Assembly (NCBI GenBank): GCA_001939145.1
Contig: LSRX01000716.1
Location: 315,580-379,579, forward strand
Direction of reading: 5' to 3'
Length of the DNA stretch: 64,000 nt
Source of the DNA: Symbiodinium microadriaticum
Lineage: Eukaryota; Sar; Dinophyceae; Suessiales; Symbiodiniaceae
Shown here: piece by piece, positions 22,043 through 33,917 of the stretch
How the letters are laid out: the number at the start of each line of letters is the position of its first letter
Numbering within the stretch: the stretch's first letter is position 1
Translations under genes and position numbers: made by a program
The notes under the pieces: model-generated
What the model saw: only the letters and a program-made list of their open reading frames with translations
Databases searched by the model: none
Told to the model about the DNA's origin: nothing

Positions 22043-25000
22043 ATGATGCAACGCGAAGAATGTCTGGACATGGACGGCGGTACTGCTGCAGCGGATGCGA
22101 CGGCTGCGAAACTTCATAGTTGTTCAACTGACGCGGCTGTGCGAAGAGATGACCATCTGCGATCGTTTATTCAGGAGGAGTTTGGCAAGCAGGCTGATCT
22201 GCTTCAGGAATTGTCTTCTCAAATCAGGTCTGCAGTGGAAGGCGGTGTGGCACAGCGTGGACATGTGCGGGAGTTTTCCTTTGCGCATCGCCCATCTCCC
22301 TCGGCTAAGAAAGCCCCCAAAGCTGCTGGCGACGATCCGCGTCTTGATGATTCTGACACACATGCCAAGACTAGCGCTGAAGGCAAGAGGGAGCACCACA
22401 AGGATCACAACAAGTTCTACGAGCCAGGTGGGATCTGACAAAAAGACTCTCAGAGTAGACCATCCTCCTGTACCTGGCTCCCAGGCTCCCAACCTAAGAC
22501 CACGCACCAGGAAGCAAAAGGTTTTGAGTTTTACACGCGGTTACACGCGTTGACCGTTGACACGCCTTTTCCTGCCGTGAAGAAGGTGCTTGCCTCATGG
22601 CCGCGAAGGCTATGGTTATAGTGTCTGCTATACTCCGTCTTCGCCTGCCCTGGAGTTGGAATAAACCCGCAACAATGCACTTCCCTATCTGAAGTCTTCC
22701 TTTGCAACTAGAGCTAGAAGTACCATCCCCTTGACAGCTGCACCGCATGGCATCCAACGCCTATCTGGACCAGTTGCCACGGGTGCTGAGGTAGGTGGTA
22801 CTGAATGAATAGTTCGCCCAGGCATTGAGATTGAGATGATGCATCATCCCCTGCTTGCTGGATCGAGTGAGACCTGTCGCTCGTACACTGGAGATAGGTG
22901 AGGTAGGTGAGCCAAGCAACACTAGAATCTTGTAGCACAGTACAGTGGATCTGTTTGTTCTCAACGAGCTCGCACAGGGAGCCTGTATCTGTTGATGTCG
23001 CCCCAGACTCGCTTGGTAGTTGCTAATCCTCAAGTCGTCGAGCTTGCATAAGTCCTAGACGGACTCCTGACACCTCGAATCCTAGACCCGGAGCCCTGGA
23101 CCCCGAACCAGACGCCTCGCATGTTACACTCAACCCATGTAAGCAGCAACACACTGGTCAGACTCTTGATGCGCCACATGCCACGGACCAAAGCATCTGC
23201 GTCACAGGCGACCCATTCTGGGACAACGAGTTGCAGACGAGACTGAATGAGCATCAGAGAAAGGCCTTCGCGAAAGCCAAGTCTGCCACGATGAACTCCT
23301 CGGGCCACCACGAGTCTAAACCACAACCAGGATTCTTGAGTGGTATTGCGCACACCATTGTCTCTTCTAGCATCTTCCAGGCGGGCATCATGCTTCTCAT
23401 CCTGATCAACCTCGTACTGCTGGGAGTTGAGGTCGATGTAGCTTCCACCTTGCCACCTGGTGAAGAGCCCCCGTGGTTTCAAACGGTGAACGTGATTATC
23501 GTTCTAATTTTCGTCGCCGAGATTGTCTTGAAGTTCGTCGCACACGGATGCAGAGACTTCTTCTGCGGTCCGGATAGGTGGTGGAATAATTTCGATTTGG
23601 CAATTATTGCTGCGTCCGTCTTCGAGACTGCAATGGAGCTCATTGCATCTGCAATATCTGTGGGCAGCGTGGATTCAAGCCATTTGCGAATAATGCGCTT
23701 CGTGCGCCTGGGTCGAGCTCTTCGTGGAGTCCGTGTCATGCGACTGCTTCGCTTCATTTCCGCTCTTCGGTCGATCGTTTTTGCGATTCTGAGCACCTTG
23801 TGGTCGCTGGTTTGGACCCTGGTTCTTCTGATTCTGCTGTTCTACTGCTTCGGTGCCTACGATGCATCTACTGTCAGCTCTCCCATTCGCTGCCCTCTGC
23901 CGGCCCTTTTAGCGCTTTGCTTTTGCCTTCATTTCGGCCCAGGTGTCATCCTTGCCCAGCTCGTGTCTGACCACTGCCGATTCTCAGCACTTAGAGCCTA
24001 TGGGATTCTGGCAGTCCTGTGCAGCTGGGAGACTTGGGACTTGGGACTCTGTCCATCAGCGTTTGATCTCTGTGCAGAAGTATGCCTCTATCTGTGTGTA
24101 TGTATGTGTGTATGTATGTATGTATATATATATATACATATATATATACACACACACATTGCACAGACATGCTATACAGATCGGAAAACATGTTTGTGTG
24201 TATGAATACCTGCACGAATCTCACCACGAACGTACTTCTGAAGCTACAGATGTATTTATACACATATGCACGCACGTACTTGTGTATTGTTTTCTCCAGC
24301 TCTCTCTTGCTCTCTCCAAGCTTCGAATGGACAGCACAGTTCCCAAGAATAAGAAGCAGAAGCTTGCTTTTTGAATTACCGACCCCAGTCCTCCAGGAGC
24401 ACCGGGGCCCCTGAACCCTGAATCAGAAATACCTCCAAGAGCGCGCAACACGGGTCTCAAAAGCTCGATCAGAGCATCGGTTTTCTCGTTAATTTAGCTG
24501 TTGAGACCCATGCGGTGCGAGCACAGTTGCGCCCTGAAATGTGTGTCCACTGCAAGCAGGGCGAAGCGAAGCCAATCCAGCTTCCTCCTGCTGCATGCAT
24601 GAAACCTCAACCACAGCTAGGGGTGAAAGTGGCTCAGCCTGTACATGTTTGATGTGCACACCATGTGTCAGGCCTTTCCTCAGCGGGAGCTGAAGACTCT
24701 ATGCCGTGATTGTTTAGACTCGGGCTTCGTTCCCTTCAAGGTTTTCCTTTTCTTCGAGACGAGTGCAGTGGCTAAGGTCGATACCAGGATCCATCAGAGG
24801 AGTGCTCACCAGTGCTACGAAGGTTCTGGTCCAGCGTCCCGGAGAGCATGCTCCTTGGTGGAGTTGATTCGTGAGAGTAAAGTCCCTATAGTTCCACTCA
24901 GGCAACACTCGGCCTTCTTCTAGCAACTCTTGCAGCTGCATGAAAAGCCCTTGTGTTTCAAGTGTCGCCGGGTGTTTTCCCACCAGAGGCGAAGTTTCTC

Positions 25001-28000
25001 GGGGGAGAGGACGGGGTCTCGGCTGTTTTCTTACTTTCTGCCCCTTTTTGTTTTGCTCAGCAAAGGCTCACATTATTCATGTCCATAACTGGTGGCCTGA
25101 GCTGGGTTGAAGCGTTGGAGCCGCTGCGAGATGCCACTCCGATTGCGGCGGCCTTCATGCTCTTATACATATTTATTACGATTTTCGCCATTCTCAATGT
25201 GGTGACTGGAGCAGATGCCTCAGCGATCTTGTGCAGTTGCTTTTGTTTGGCACGATGCTATTGCCTTCTGACTGATAAGTTTTGGTGCGAAGGTTTTCTG
25301 CAACAATGCCATCGAGAGCGCAAAGGCTGATAAGGACCTCCTGTTGAGTGTGCACTGAGCGGTGTGCATCTCTCGGCATCAACAGAGGGCGTGCCATGGC
25401 AGGAGATCGCCATCATGAAGCAAATGAGCTGGCATCAAAGCCAGCTGCGCACCCTGAAAGGCACCTTGCCCTGGTTGCGAGTGCGATGCATGTCAATCTC
25501 CCATGCCGATCAATAGACCCAGGAGTGTTCCGAGAGATCGACGCAGACACCTCGAACATGATCACCTTTCTCGAGCTGGAGGACGAATTTCGGTCTTCGC
25601 ATCCTTCTGCTATACGGCGTTGACAGAGCCACAGAGCCTTCCAGAGTTGCCCTGATTCCGCAAGTATACGCGATTTGCGATAAGTTAAGCTTGGTCACTC
25701 TTCGCGGCGGGTTGTCGGCCCTAGAACAGCTACATCTCATCTGCTGGTTGTACGTAGTATTCCTTGTAGCAGTTGTTGCCACTCTGTGGACCTGTAGGTT
25801 GCATGCGGGTTGTGCTTGAGGTTGGCATGCATGCAGGCATGCATGTTGTATGTATTTTTGTATGTATGTATGTATGTATGTACGTACGTATGTATGTATG
25901 TATGTAGGGCCCGAATTGCTCCGAAGAGCGGGAGACAATCGTAGGCCCCAGCACTGATAGTGCGTTATAGCCACAGCTCGCTGCGTGGGCTCTCCAACTT
26001 GGCACAGGCGTCGCCGTCTGAGGCGTTCGAGAGCGAGGCTGCAATTGAGGGCCGGGCAAGGCCTCTCGAGCCGGCAACAGTCTTCGTTGCTATGACGCCA
26101 CGCCTCGGCCCCTTCTCGGACAAGCAAGAACAACACGCCATGGCAAGCCTGAAAGTCGCAGCACAACGGGTACTCTGGAAGTCGGCATCCCCCAAGGGCC
26201 GGGCGTTCCCCACCTTCGACAGGAAGTGGGTCCAAAACAGGACATTACTGTCTTGCGAGAAGATCTCGGGAAGGAGGACTCGTCGGAAGAAGGTGCGTCA
26301 ACAGACAGTCCAGACCGTGGTCAATGCTTTCGCAAGGCCGAGATGAAGGTAGCACGCTTGGGTCGGGAGAAAGCCGAGAAGGCTGCGAGGTTCGCAGCAT
26401 ACGAGCGGGAAAATCGAGCATCGTTCCCCAACGAGGTAAAGCGCCACCTCGCCATGCAGGAAAAGCTTACAGAGGACTGCTCGGAGGCATAGCAGCAGCT
26501 TCAGATCGCCAAAGACATGATGGCGAATGCTGCAGCAGAGTTCAAAAGCACTGGAATAGAAGCCTCGGAGAGCGGGCGGCATGGACCAGTGGGACAGGAT
26601 GCTCCAGCGCACAGAGCCGGAGGCCTTAAACCAGGAACCGTTGGAACCCGAACTCAGCGAGATCCTCAGACGCTACAAGAAAGGAGAGGGCTTGCCAATG
26701 GCCCCTCTTCCCAACTTCGGTGTCACAGGCCACCATGGGACAGAAACGATGGTGGGCACCCGAGCAGCTCCACCTCAGACCCAAGGGCCCAAGGGCCTAT
26801 CGGGCTTATCTGTACCCCACTTGATACCGCAGTGATGATGGGATTGACAGGCCTGGTGCCGAGCTTCTGGATTGCCTGTCCCTCCTGGATTGCGACAGAG
26901 AGAGCCAAACACTTGACCCGACTGAGCTTTGGGATCGCATACGTCAGTCCTTCTCCTGCGTCTGCCTTCCTGTCAAAAGACGTCGACTCACAGCCGTAGT
27001 GTGGCGGGACCGGCTCCGTGCTACTGTTGCGCACTGGGATCGCACCGACGGCTTCGGATGGACTTTCCTCCGGGCTGATGAGTGGGTATGCGATGCAGAT
27101 TTTGCCGATTGGCTCTTTTCGGAACCTGTCGACACGAAGGCTTGTCAGGCCACCTTCAAATGCGGTGTTATCCCACTCACCCTGTTGGCTACGAGAGCCA
27201 TCTGCCTGCCGCCACCGACTGCATGGTCCGCTGAGTACGCGCTAGTTTTCATCGGCGCCCCGCCTGATCTTGGCGAGCCTACCAAGGCAAGGGGCCACCC
27301 TCGTATGTTCCCACATGAAGGGTCCATTGCTCGATTTTCCAGGTGTGACCAGCTCGACTTCTTTGCGGGTCCTTTTCAAGAGTGTGGATTCGTTCTCAGC
27401 TTGTGGGGACTCCCATTGCCCACCGGTCCAAGGTGTGAAGACCGTACAGATGTCGAAGAGTCCTTACAGGCCTTGTGATGTGCCTGTGACCTTGTCCGCT
27501 TCGCCTGACTTTGGGCAAACGGTGTTCGGGCCTGCTTGGTTGTTCCCTGCGGCTTCGGGGATGACGTCAGGCTCCTTTCTCGCAAAGGAGCTGTGACACG
27601 CAGTCCATTCTCTGGCTCGGCCAATACGACTTGCCATCCGCTCTGTTTCACCTTTTTTAATTGGTTTGCAATCCACAAGGGCCTGCGTCATACCGATTCT
27701 GTGCCCGAAGCAGTGAAACAGTGAAACAGTGAATGTATGTATGTGTGTGTATGTAATTATGTATGTATGTATGTATGTATGTACGTACGTACGTACGTAC
27801 GTATGTATGTATGTATGTATGTATGTATGTACGTATTCATGCATGCGCATATGTTTTGGAGGGTATGGCTTGGTCGTATGGTCTTATTCCATATTCGACA
27901 TCTGTGCTCGCGGTGCGATAGTCACAACAGAGCGGCGCAGCAGCAGGAATAGTGTGCATTATACATTGGTGGGCATGTGGGACTGGCTTTCGGAGGAGGC

Positions 28001-28085
28001 GCTATCGCAAAAAAAGCTTTCGAGCTTTATGGAATCGATGGACATCTCCACACAGGACATCCGTGTCAGTGTGCCGTCCTCTTCG

Positions 28086-28145
<60 letters not shown>

Positions 28146-28197
28146 GGGACTACGACTACGACTACGACTACGACTACGACTACGACTACGACTACGA

Positions 28198-28229
<32 letters not shown>

Positions 28230-28238
28230 ACGACTACG

Positions 28239-28292
<54 letters not shown>

Positions 28293-28659
28293 GGACATCT
28301 CCACACAGGACATCTGGACACTTTTCATGCCGCCTGGAGCCGCAGCAAGAGTGTGTCAGTGTCCGATACTGGGCTCCCGTGCTTCCTTCCCCTGCTGCCC
28401 TGTGGCGGTGCTTCGGATGCCTGCTGTGGGATTCTTGTCATTTTGATATGCAGTTTGCAAACAACTAAGGGTGTTGGATGCGGACGAAAGCGGTGAAATT
28501 TCGCTTGAGGAGTTTGTGGAAGGCTGCATGCAGCTGCAAGGTCCAGCGCAAAGCGTGCAGCTTGCGAGAATGAGATACGAAACCAAGATCACTCGACAGG
28601 AAATCAAGAGAGTGTTCGACGAAATCCAAGAGTTGGGCACTATGCTGCAGGGTTGCTGA
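22043..28659 (+). CDS. Voltage-gated cation channel with EF-hand tail
   Basis: Membrane channel with one visible 6-TM domain. Exons: 22043-about 22430 (cytoplasmic head, QEEFGKQADLLQELSSQIR, then a charged linker; ATG 22043), about 23203-23852 (S1-S5: FQAGIMLLILINLVLLGVEV, WWNNFDLAIIAASVFETAME, S4 with seven Arg every third residue, RIMRFVRLGRALRGVRVMR), about 23947-23975 (VILAQLVSDHCR), 24823-24849 (FWSSVPES), 25066-25210 (pore LFMSITGGLSW and S6 LYIFITIFAILNVVTG), 25293-about 25340 (VFCNNAIESAKADKD), 25403-25460 (EIAIMKQMSWHQ), 25523-about 25590 (EF-hand loop DADTSNMITFLE) and about 28468-28640 (EF-hand loop DADESGEISLEE, then a helix KITRQEIKRVFDEIQEL). The family suggests Na+ or Ca2+ passage under Ca2+ control. 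An exon between the two EF-hands may be missing or unrecognised; the stop at 28659 may be intronic. Confidence 0.85.
24093..24157. repeat. TGTA/TA/CA microsatellite
   Basis: TGTATG units pass into (TA)n and then (CA)n, inside an intron of the voltage-gated channel gene between the S5-side exon and the pore exons. Confidence 0.9.
25848..25907. repeat. (GTAT)n microsatellite
   Basis: TGTATGTA tandem units with a short GTAC stretch, in the last intron of the voltage-gated channel gene. Confidence 0.93.
25960..27478 (+). pseudogene. Degenerate retroelement ORF fragments
   Basis: Broken + strand open frames with coherent protein texture: about 26226-26492 and on to 26560 (AEMKVARLGREKAEKAARFA, then AAYERENRASF, a charged helical stretch interrupted by one TAG), 26581-26835 (RTEPEALNQEPLEPELSEIL) and 26999-27478 (WDRTDGFGWTFLRADEWVCD, then a Pro/Cys-rich tail). 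The head resembles gag- or ORF1-like helical regions of dinoflagellate retroelements by general feel only. No RT, integrase or zinc knuckle was seen, so the class is unknown. It could instead be a non-transposon gene relic. Confidence 0.35.
27733..27837. repeat. (GTAT)n/(GTAC)n microsatellite
   Basis: About 100 bases of GTAT units with an internal block of six GTAC units. The GTAC units are self-complementary, so the block can fold on itself. Confidence 0.93.
28039..28314. repeat. TAC/GAC triplet array inside a 23-bp direct repeat
   Basis: The array 28087-28291 is (CTA)n with interspersed (CGA) units, about 68 triplets. It is framed by two exact copies of TGGACATCTCCACACAGGAC plus ATC at 28039-28061 and 28292-28314. 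The exact direct repeat suggests a recent local duplication or slippage. Open frames across it are homopolymers of Thr, Tyr, Leu, Val or Ser and are not genes. Confidence 0.95.
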
Positions 28660-30398
28660 AAGCAAGCGACTGCAGTGTCCTTTCCTCCCGAAAGGGAGCT
28701 CCGATGTGTCACCGTGAAAAAGAGAAACCCTGATCCGCAGTACAGAGATGTTCCCGCTTAAACTCACTCGGAACGGCCATTTCGTGCTGGCTGTGCTGTC
28801 CGTGCAGGCAGAAGAGCCTGCTGAGGAGGCGCCGTTAGTCAAGTTCAGATGTTTGTCGTGCAGTGCACGCCTCCTTTGCGTTTCGTTGCCTCATGTGTGG
28901 CTCGTCTGTGGTATGCCGAAGGTGGCATTCGTTTCCGATCAGCTTCCCTTCAGCGATTCTAGGCTAGCGAGGCAACATGATCTCGGAACAAGCTGACAAA
29001 CCGACTCTCCGACCCTTCTCGAAGTGATTTGACTTGCCGGGTCGGTGCGGCCGTTGCAAGTCATTTCAAAGCCCCAAGGCCCGAATGCCACAGTGATACA
29101 CCAGGCCCACCACGAAAGCAACATGCGGCAATCTTGCAGCCTGTCAGGCACCTGTGAAAAAGAAGAAAAAGGACAGCCGATCCATGATGTTGTCACTGTT
29201 CCTTTTGGTGGGCTTTCTCGACCCAACTATCCGCGTCATTCACGGTCTTCTTGATTCCTGAAGTGCTTTATAGACCCTGCTAACACATTTGCAGGAAGCC
29301 TAGTGCAGGGAGCAAGTCCAAGGCTCAGTGCGGGCGGCACAGCCGACGAGTCCGTTTGCTGTGCTCTGTGTGCGTTGGGGCGATGCTTCCCGGAGTCTTT
29401 CAGCCGAGGCCTTTGCATCTCTGCTGTGTCACTTTGAGGCCTCCATACGGAGGTACTGGTGTGTGGAGGCCCTCGCAGCGCGCCACAACTGACCTGGTTC
29501 CGAAGATCCGAAGGATTCTCCTGTTCGACTCTACGAGTGAGAGTCTACTCAGCGATGCCATGAAGAATCCTTTAAGTCTACTTCGCTGGCATGTGTTGAA
29601 CCTCTTCGGATCCAGTTCTTGCACGGCAACCCGTGAATTCCTTCCCGCGGAGCGAGCGGCGAGAACTTGATCGTTGAACTAAAGCAAGAGGCACTTCTGG
29701 TTCAATGCCTGCAATAGTGCGCTTGTTCTTGGAGCATCAGATGTGCGACGGGATTCCGGGACAATTCTGCTCCTGAGCCCAATCAGAGGGAACAGAGGAT
29801 GTACTTGGGCATCATCTTGGTCTTGCACATTCTCACATAAACAAGCAACATTCGTCCATCAATCCATCAATCAACCAATTATTCGGTGCGCACCCGCAGC
29901 CACCCAGACGACTTACAGTACATCGACATGCATGCCTGTAGGTATACACAGAACAAAAGAAGTTAGGGCGCAATAGTTTCATTCTTCCCAATTCTTACCC
30001 GTACTAAGGGTGATGTTTTGTTGTCTTCAAGGGCCAGGACTTGTCTGGCCATCCAAGTGGGTTCGGGCTCTTCTGAGGCAGCAACTTGACCAGTCTTCAC
30101 TCTTGCTGAGAGGCTTGGCATGCCCATGCAACTTCCGACTCCCGGTCTTTACGGCTTTGGACTCCACAGCTTAGCAAGTGTATGGTTTTGCCATGCCGCC
30201 GCGGTTTGGGGATTCGGAGTTGGGGTGGGAGTGCTACCCCCACCTTTTTTCCATGTTCAGAAGTTGCCCGCCCTACCCCTTTCAGCATCAGGCCCACTTT
30301 TTCTCTTAAAGCCTCAAGGTTGGCAAATTGCAGTCTGCGCTGTAGTTCACACGTGGTCACACCGCTCAAAGCATCTTACAGATTGTTCTACCTACCTG
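28660..30398. other. No recognised gene
   Basis: Only short open frames of no known family. It ends at the assembly gap after the sequence CTACCTACCTG. Confidence 0.45.
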
Positions 30399-30751
30399 NN
30401 NNNNNNNNNNNNNNNNNNNNNNNNNNNNNNNNNNNNNNNNNNNNNNNNNNNNNNNNNNNNNNNNNNNNNNNNNNNNNNNNNNNNNNNNNNNNNNNNNNNN
30501 NNNNNNNNNNNNNNNNNNNNNNNNNNNNNNNNNNNNNNNNNNNNNNNNNNNNNNNNNNNNNNNNNNNNNNNNNNNNNNNNNNNNNNNNNNNNNNNNNNNN
30601 NNNNNNNNNNNNNNNNNNNNNNNNNNNNNNNNNNNNNNNNNNNNNNNNNNNNNNNNNNNNNNNNNNNNNNNNNNNNNNNNNNNNNNNNNNNNNNNNNNNN
30701 NNNNNNNNNNNNNNNNNNNNNNNNNNNNNNNNNNNNNNNNNNNNNNNNNNN
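30399..30751. other. Assembly gap (353 N)
   Basis: A run of N flanked by CCTACCT on the left and (CCTA)n on the right (30752-30782), so the unresolved sequence is probably a longer CCTA array. A single further N lies at 41837, at a TA-to-TAG repeat junction. Confidence 0.97.
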
Positions 30752-30826
30752 CCTACCTACCTACCTACCTACCTACCTACCTATATATGCAGGCACATAC
30801 ATACATACACACACACACACACGTAG
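30752..30826. repeat. (CCTA)n then (CA)n microsatellite
   Basis: Eight CCTA units directly after the gap, then CATACATACA and a CA run. Confidence 0.93.
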
Positions 30827-31167
30827 ATACATGCGTAAGTGGTTGCGGGTGCTGCATGACCTTGTTGCGAAATGCCTGGCTCGGGAGCGGAGCGGCAGCA
30901 CGGGATGAGTCCCGCGTCCATGTCGGTTCGATAGAAGGTGGCCGGCCGGCCTCGCGAAAACAGTTGTGAGCTGCAAGAGTTTCGAGCTGTGCGCAGACCA
31001 GGCTTACTTGCTTCAAAGGAGCTTCAGGATCTCTAGAGCAGGACCCCCCCGATACTCTCCCTGGCCCCCATGATCTGCGCGGGTTCCACAAGCAGGACTT
31101 GATTTAGCAGGAAGATGTCGGCTGCTCCAACACGTGTTCTCAACGATCAGACAATGGGGTGGTTGAG

Positions 31168-31375
31168 ACACAGCTTTCAAGCTGATGCTCGTGATGCTGG
31201 TCGCCCGTGGGCCTGTTGAATCTCGGCATCTGTTGATGCTCATCATGCCAGTCGCTCGTGGGCTAGTTGCAACACTGCTTCCAGCTGATGTTCGTGATGC
31301 AAGCATGCTGTTCGGCCGCTGGCTGGAAGAAACACGACCTTCAGCTGATGCTCACGACGCTCACCGTCCGTTGTA
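31168..31375. repeat. Degenerate tandem repeat, about 55-60 bp unit
   Basis: Four diverged units, each starting near GCTGATGCTCGTGATGC (about 31180, 31230, 31285 and 31338) and containing a GTCGCTCGTGGGC-like block. The + frame stays open through it (31185-31376), but the repetition explains that. I see no gene. Confidence 0.75.
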
Positions 31376-31789
31376 ACAACTCTTGCCTACGATGCGCGTA
31401 GACTTTTGTGGCAGCATGTGATTCTTCCAATGCTGCAGCCTGCGAGTACAGCCTCAGGGGCTACCCCACTGACAAAGGCCACGAGCGTGGCCGGGTGCTG
31501 CGCAAACTCGCGTTGCCGCAAGTCTTCTCTTGCTCTGTGGTCCTGGCCAGACTAGATGCTGAGAAGGAACAAGGACCAAGGACCAGGAGGTCCTCGTTGC
31601 CATCCCCGTCCAACCTTGGAACCGAGCCAGCATCATGAGCATCAGTCATACATTCCCATCCCTTACCGCTTCAGGGCCTACTTACTTCTTCAGCATTCCA
31701 GGAAAACTACCGGAAAAACATTGAAGCTAAGAAAAGCTAGAAAAAGCTAACTATTTCCCACAATGATGTTGTGACTGGGAGTTCCCGGT

Positions 31790-32270
31790 TTAGGATGAGG
31801 CTACTCAGAGCTACTAGAGCTCTCAGAGCTCGAATAGACTTCGCAGGCCTCCCGAGCTACTCCGAGCTGCTCCGAGTCAGGGGCGTCCAAGAACCCCGAG
31901 CTACTCCGAGCTGCTCCCAAAAACTCCAGCACTCCGAGCAGCGTCTTGGAGCAAGTCGGAAAGAGCTGCCTAAAAAAGTGACACGGATTCGTGCCGATTA
32001 GAGCTCCTGCTCAGAGCCTGCCGTCTCCGCAATTGCAAGCTCTTCTCATTGCCAATCCGAGTTACTCCGAGCACTCCGAGCAGTCTTGGAGCTACAAGCT
32101 CGGAAAGGGCTGCCCAACAGCGTGTGGATTCGCATCGTAGATTGGAGCTTCTACTCAGAGCCTGCAAGCTCGGAGCGCTGCCCAAAAAAGCTTTTAAATT
32201 CGTATCGCAGATTGGAGCTCCTGCTCAGAGCCTGCCGTCTCCGGAATTGCAAACTCTTCTTAGCCCCCAC
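31790..32270. repeat. GAGCTACTCCGAG-rich and 70-150 bp tandem duplications
   Basis: First a cluster of GAGCTACTCCGAGCTGCTCC motifs (31790-31945), then three diverged copies of a block starting CGGAAAGAGCTGCC or similar (about 31958, 32100 and 32177), each running through GATTCGTATCGCAGATTGGAG-like sequence to CAGAGCCTGC. The first and third also share CCGTCTCCGNAATTGCAA. This is non-coding tandem duplication. Confidence 0.8.
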
Positions 32271-32339
32271 AATAGCACTGTCTGTGGGCAACAGAGAAGT
32301 GCTGTGTGTGGGGAGCTGGGTCTACCCTCCCTAGAGAGA

Positions 32340-33760
32340 GTTACAGTACCAAAACACCTCCATGGACGCACTTTGAAAATGTTTGAGAGATTATCAGAAA
32401 AACTGAGTTGAATCTGAATCTTCACACAAGAAGAAAGCCATGCGGCGTGTTTGTTGTTTTGTTTTGGCAACTTTAACGGACGTAGCATCTTGAGTGGCAA
32501 GTGCTACTTAAGACAACACATTTAGTCAAAAGACACAAACGAGCAGCTTGGAAGACGCACTTCTTTGGCTGCTGGAAAATTCCCTCAACTGTACTTTCCT
32601 TCTGGCCAAATGGCCAAGTGTAAGAATTGTGACAGTGTCCACTGGCAGCGTTAGCAATCTTAAGGTTTGTGCGCCCGATCAACGCAGAGACTCAATCAAC
32701 GCAGAGACTCAAGTGTGTCTATCCAAAAATCCATGTCGTGCTTTCAACCTCGACTTCACACCAAGACCTGCTTTTGTCAATAAAATTCAGAGGCTAAAAG
32801 TCCTCAAATCAGAAACACTAGTGCTTCATGGACCGTTTCAAATCATTGACACAACTTCAATTCCAAGATGGCACACGTTGGATGTTCTGACTTGTCACAC
32901 CATCAGTTAGATAGAAGTTCTTGGAAAGACGAAGATGCAAAAAAAACTCATCATTTCTCCAAGATTTGTGGTATTAAACAATTTTTTGGTTTTCAAAACA
33001 CGTCTTTGGTTAACCAGCTTTCTACAGCACCCACTGATCTTTCTGTCCACACTACATTGGTGAAGCCGTTTTCTGGCCCCGAAACTTGGGTGGACCAGCC
33101 TTATAAGCATTCTGAGTCTTCCACCCCCTTCTCTAACAGCAAGTTGCTCTAGTATCTACAGCGCGCTTTCGTTTCCGCGCCTCCATGTTCACCATAGTTG
33201 CTACAAAGTTTTTTGGTCAATAGTGATTCAATAATGGTTCAAAAATGATTCTTTAATCAAGTTCGCGCTTTTGGTTGAGCAAATATGGCTGCGGGTTTGG
33301 GTGTTGCTGATATGAGTCGAACAGTAGAGCTCAAGATGCAGACGGTGTGTGCGCCAGATCTTGGAGTTGGTTGCGTGATTCGATGGCTTGTTTGCCTTTG
33401 CTGGAAGTGTACCATCCGGTGCTGGACGAACCCATGGCTCAGACATAGAAACAACAAGGTTTCAGCATGGTTGGTAAACACATGCCTTTTGGCAACGTAT
33501 CGTGCTGATCCTGCAAACTCTGAGTGATAGAGAGGAATTGCATTTGTGCATGTGTAGCATTCCATTCGGGTTCCGAGATTGCCATTAACATAGCTTGTGA
33601 GGCCCCTGCAACCAAGCATGCTGAATGGGAACATGATGTTTTAATGGTGACATTGGGATACTCGTCTCTGAGGCCGCACTTTTTGTTGGTGATCGGCAAG
33701 TGTCTTCCGTTCGTGCTGCTGTTCAGCATCCACCGTGTGCTGCTGCCGTGATTCAGGGTT
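32340..33760. other. AT-rich stretch, no recognised gene
   Basis: Visibly richer in A/T than its surroundings (for example around 32380-32620 and 32930-33050). The + frames 32548-32910 (120 codons) and 32868-33152 are open but match no family, and their low complexity and lack of splice logic argue against genes. A 17-base unit (CAACGCAGAGACTCAAT) is tandemly duplicated at about 32680-32712. Confidence 0.45.
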
Positions 33761-33917
33761 CATGGAAGTCAGAAGCCGAACTACCAGCAGCCGGAATGAG
33801 CAAGTTGGAGAAGCTTGGTTCAGATCTGGAAAATGTAGCCGGACTCGATCAAGTGTGCATCAACAAGTTTGTGTTCAAAGCTTCCTCGAACATTTCGAGC
33901 TGAGAACTTTCTTGGCA

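Larger units (their letters stand above)
25591..28467 (+). other. Intron between the two EF-hand exons, repeat-rich
   Basis: Nearly 2.9 kb separating the first EF-hand exon from the second. It holds a (GTAT)n block (25848-25907), a degenerate retroelement-like coding stretch (about 25960-27480), a second (GTAT)/(GTAC)n block (27733-27837) and a long TAC/GAC triplet array (28087-28291). An additional short exon linking the EF-hands could hide here. Confidence 0.55.

Noticed and set aside
27959..28496. Long frames of poly-Thr, poly-Tyr, poly-Leu, poly-Val and Arg-Ser repeats
   Set aside because: They are direct translations of the TAC/GAC triplet array in all frames.
30120..30908. 262-codon frame running through the N gap
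   Set aside because: Most of it is unknown residues from the N run; the ends are CCTA/CA repeat translations.
32680..32712. ATCAACGCAGAG twice, similar to a cDNA-adapter core
   Set aside because: The match is only 11-12 bases, lacks the adapter flanks and is explained by a local 17-base tandem duplication.
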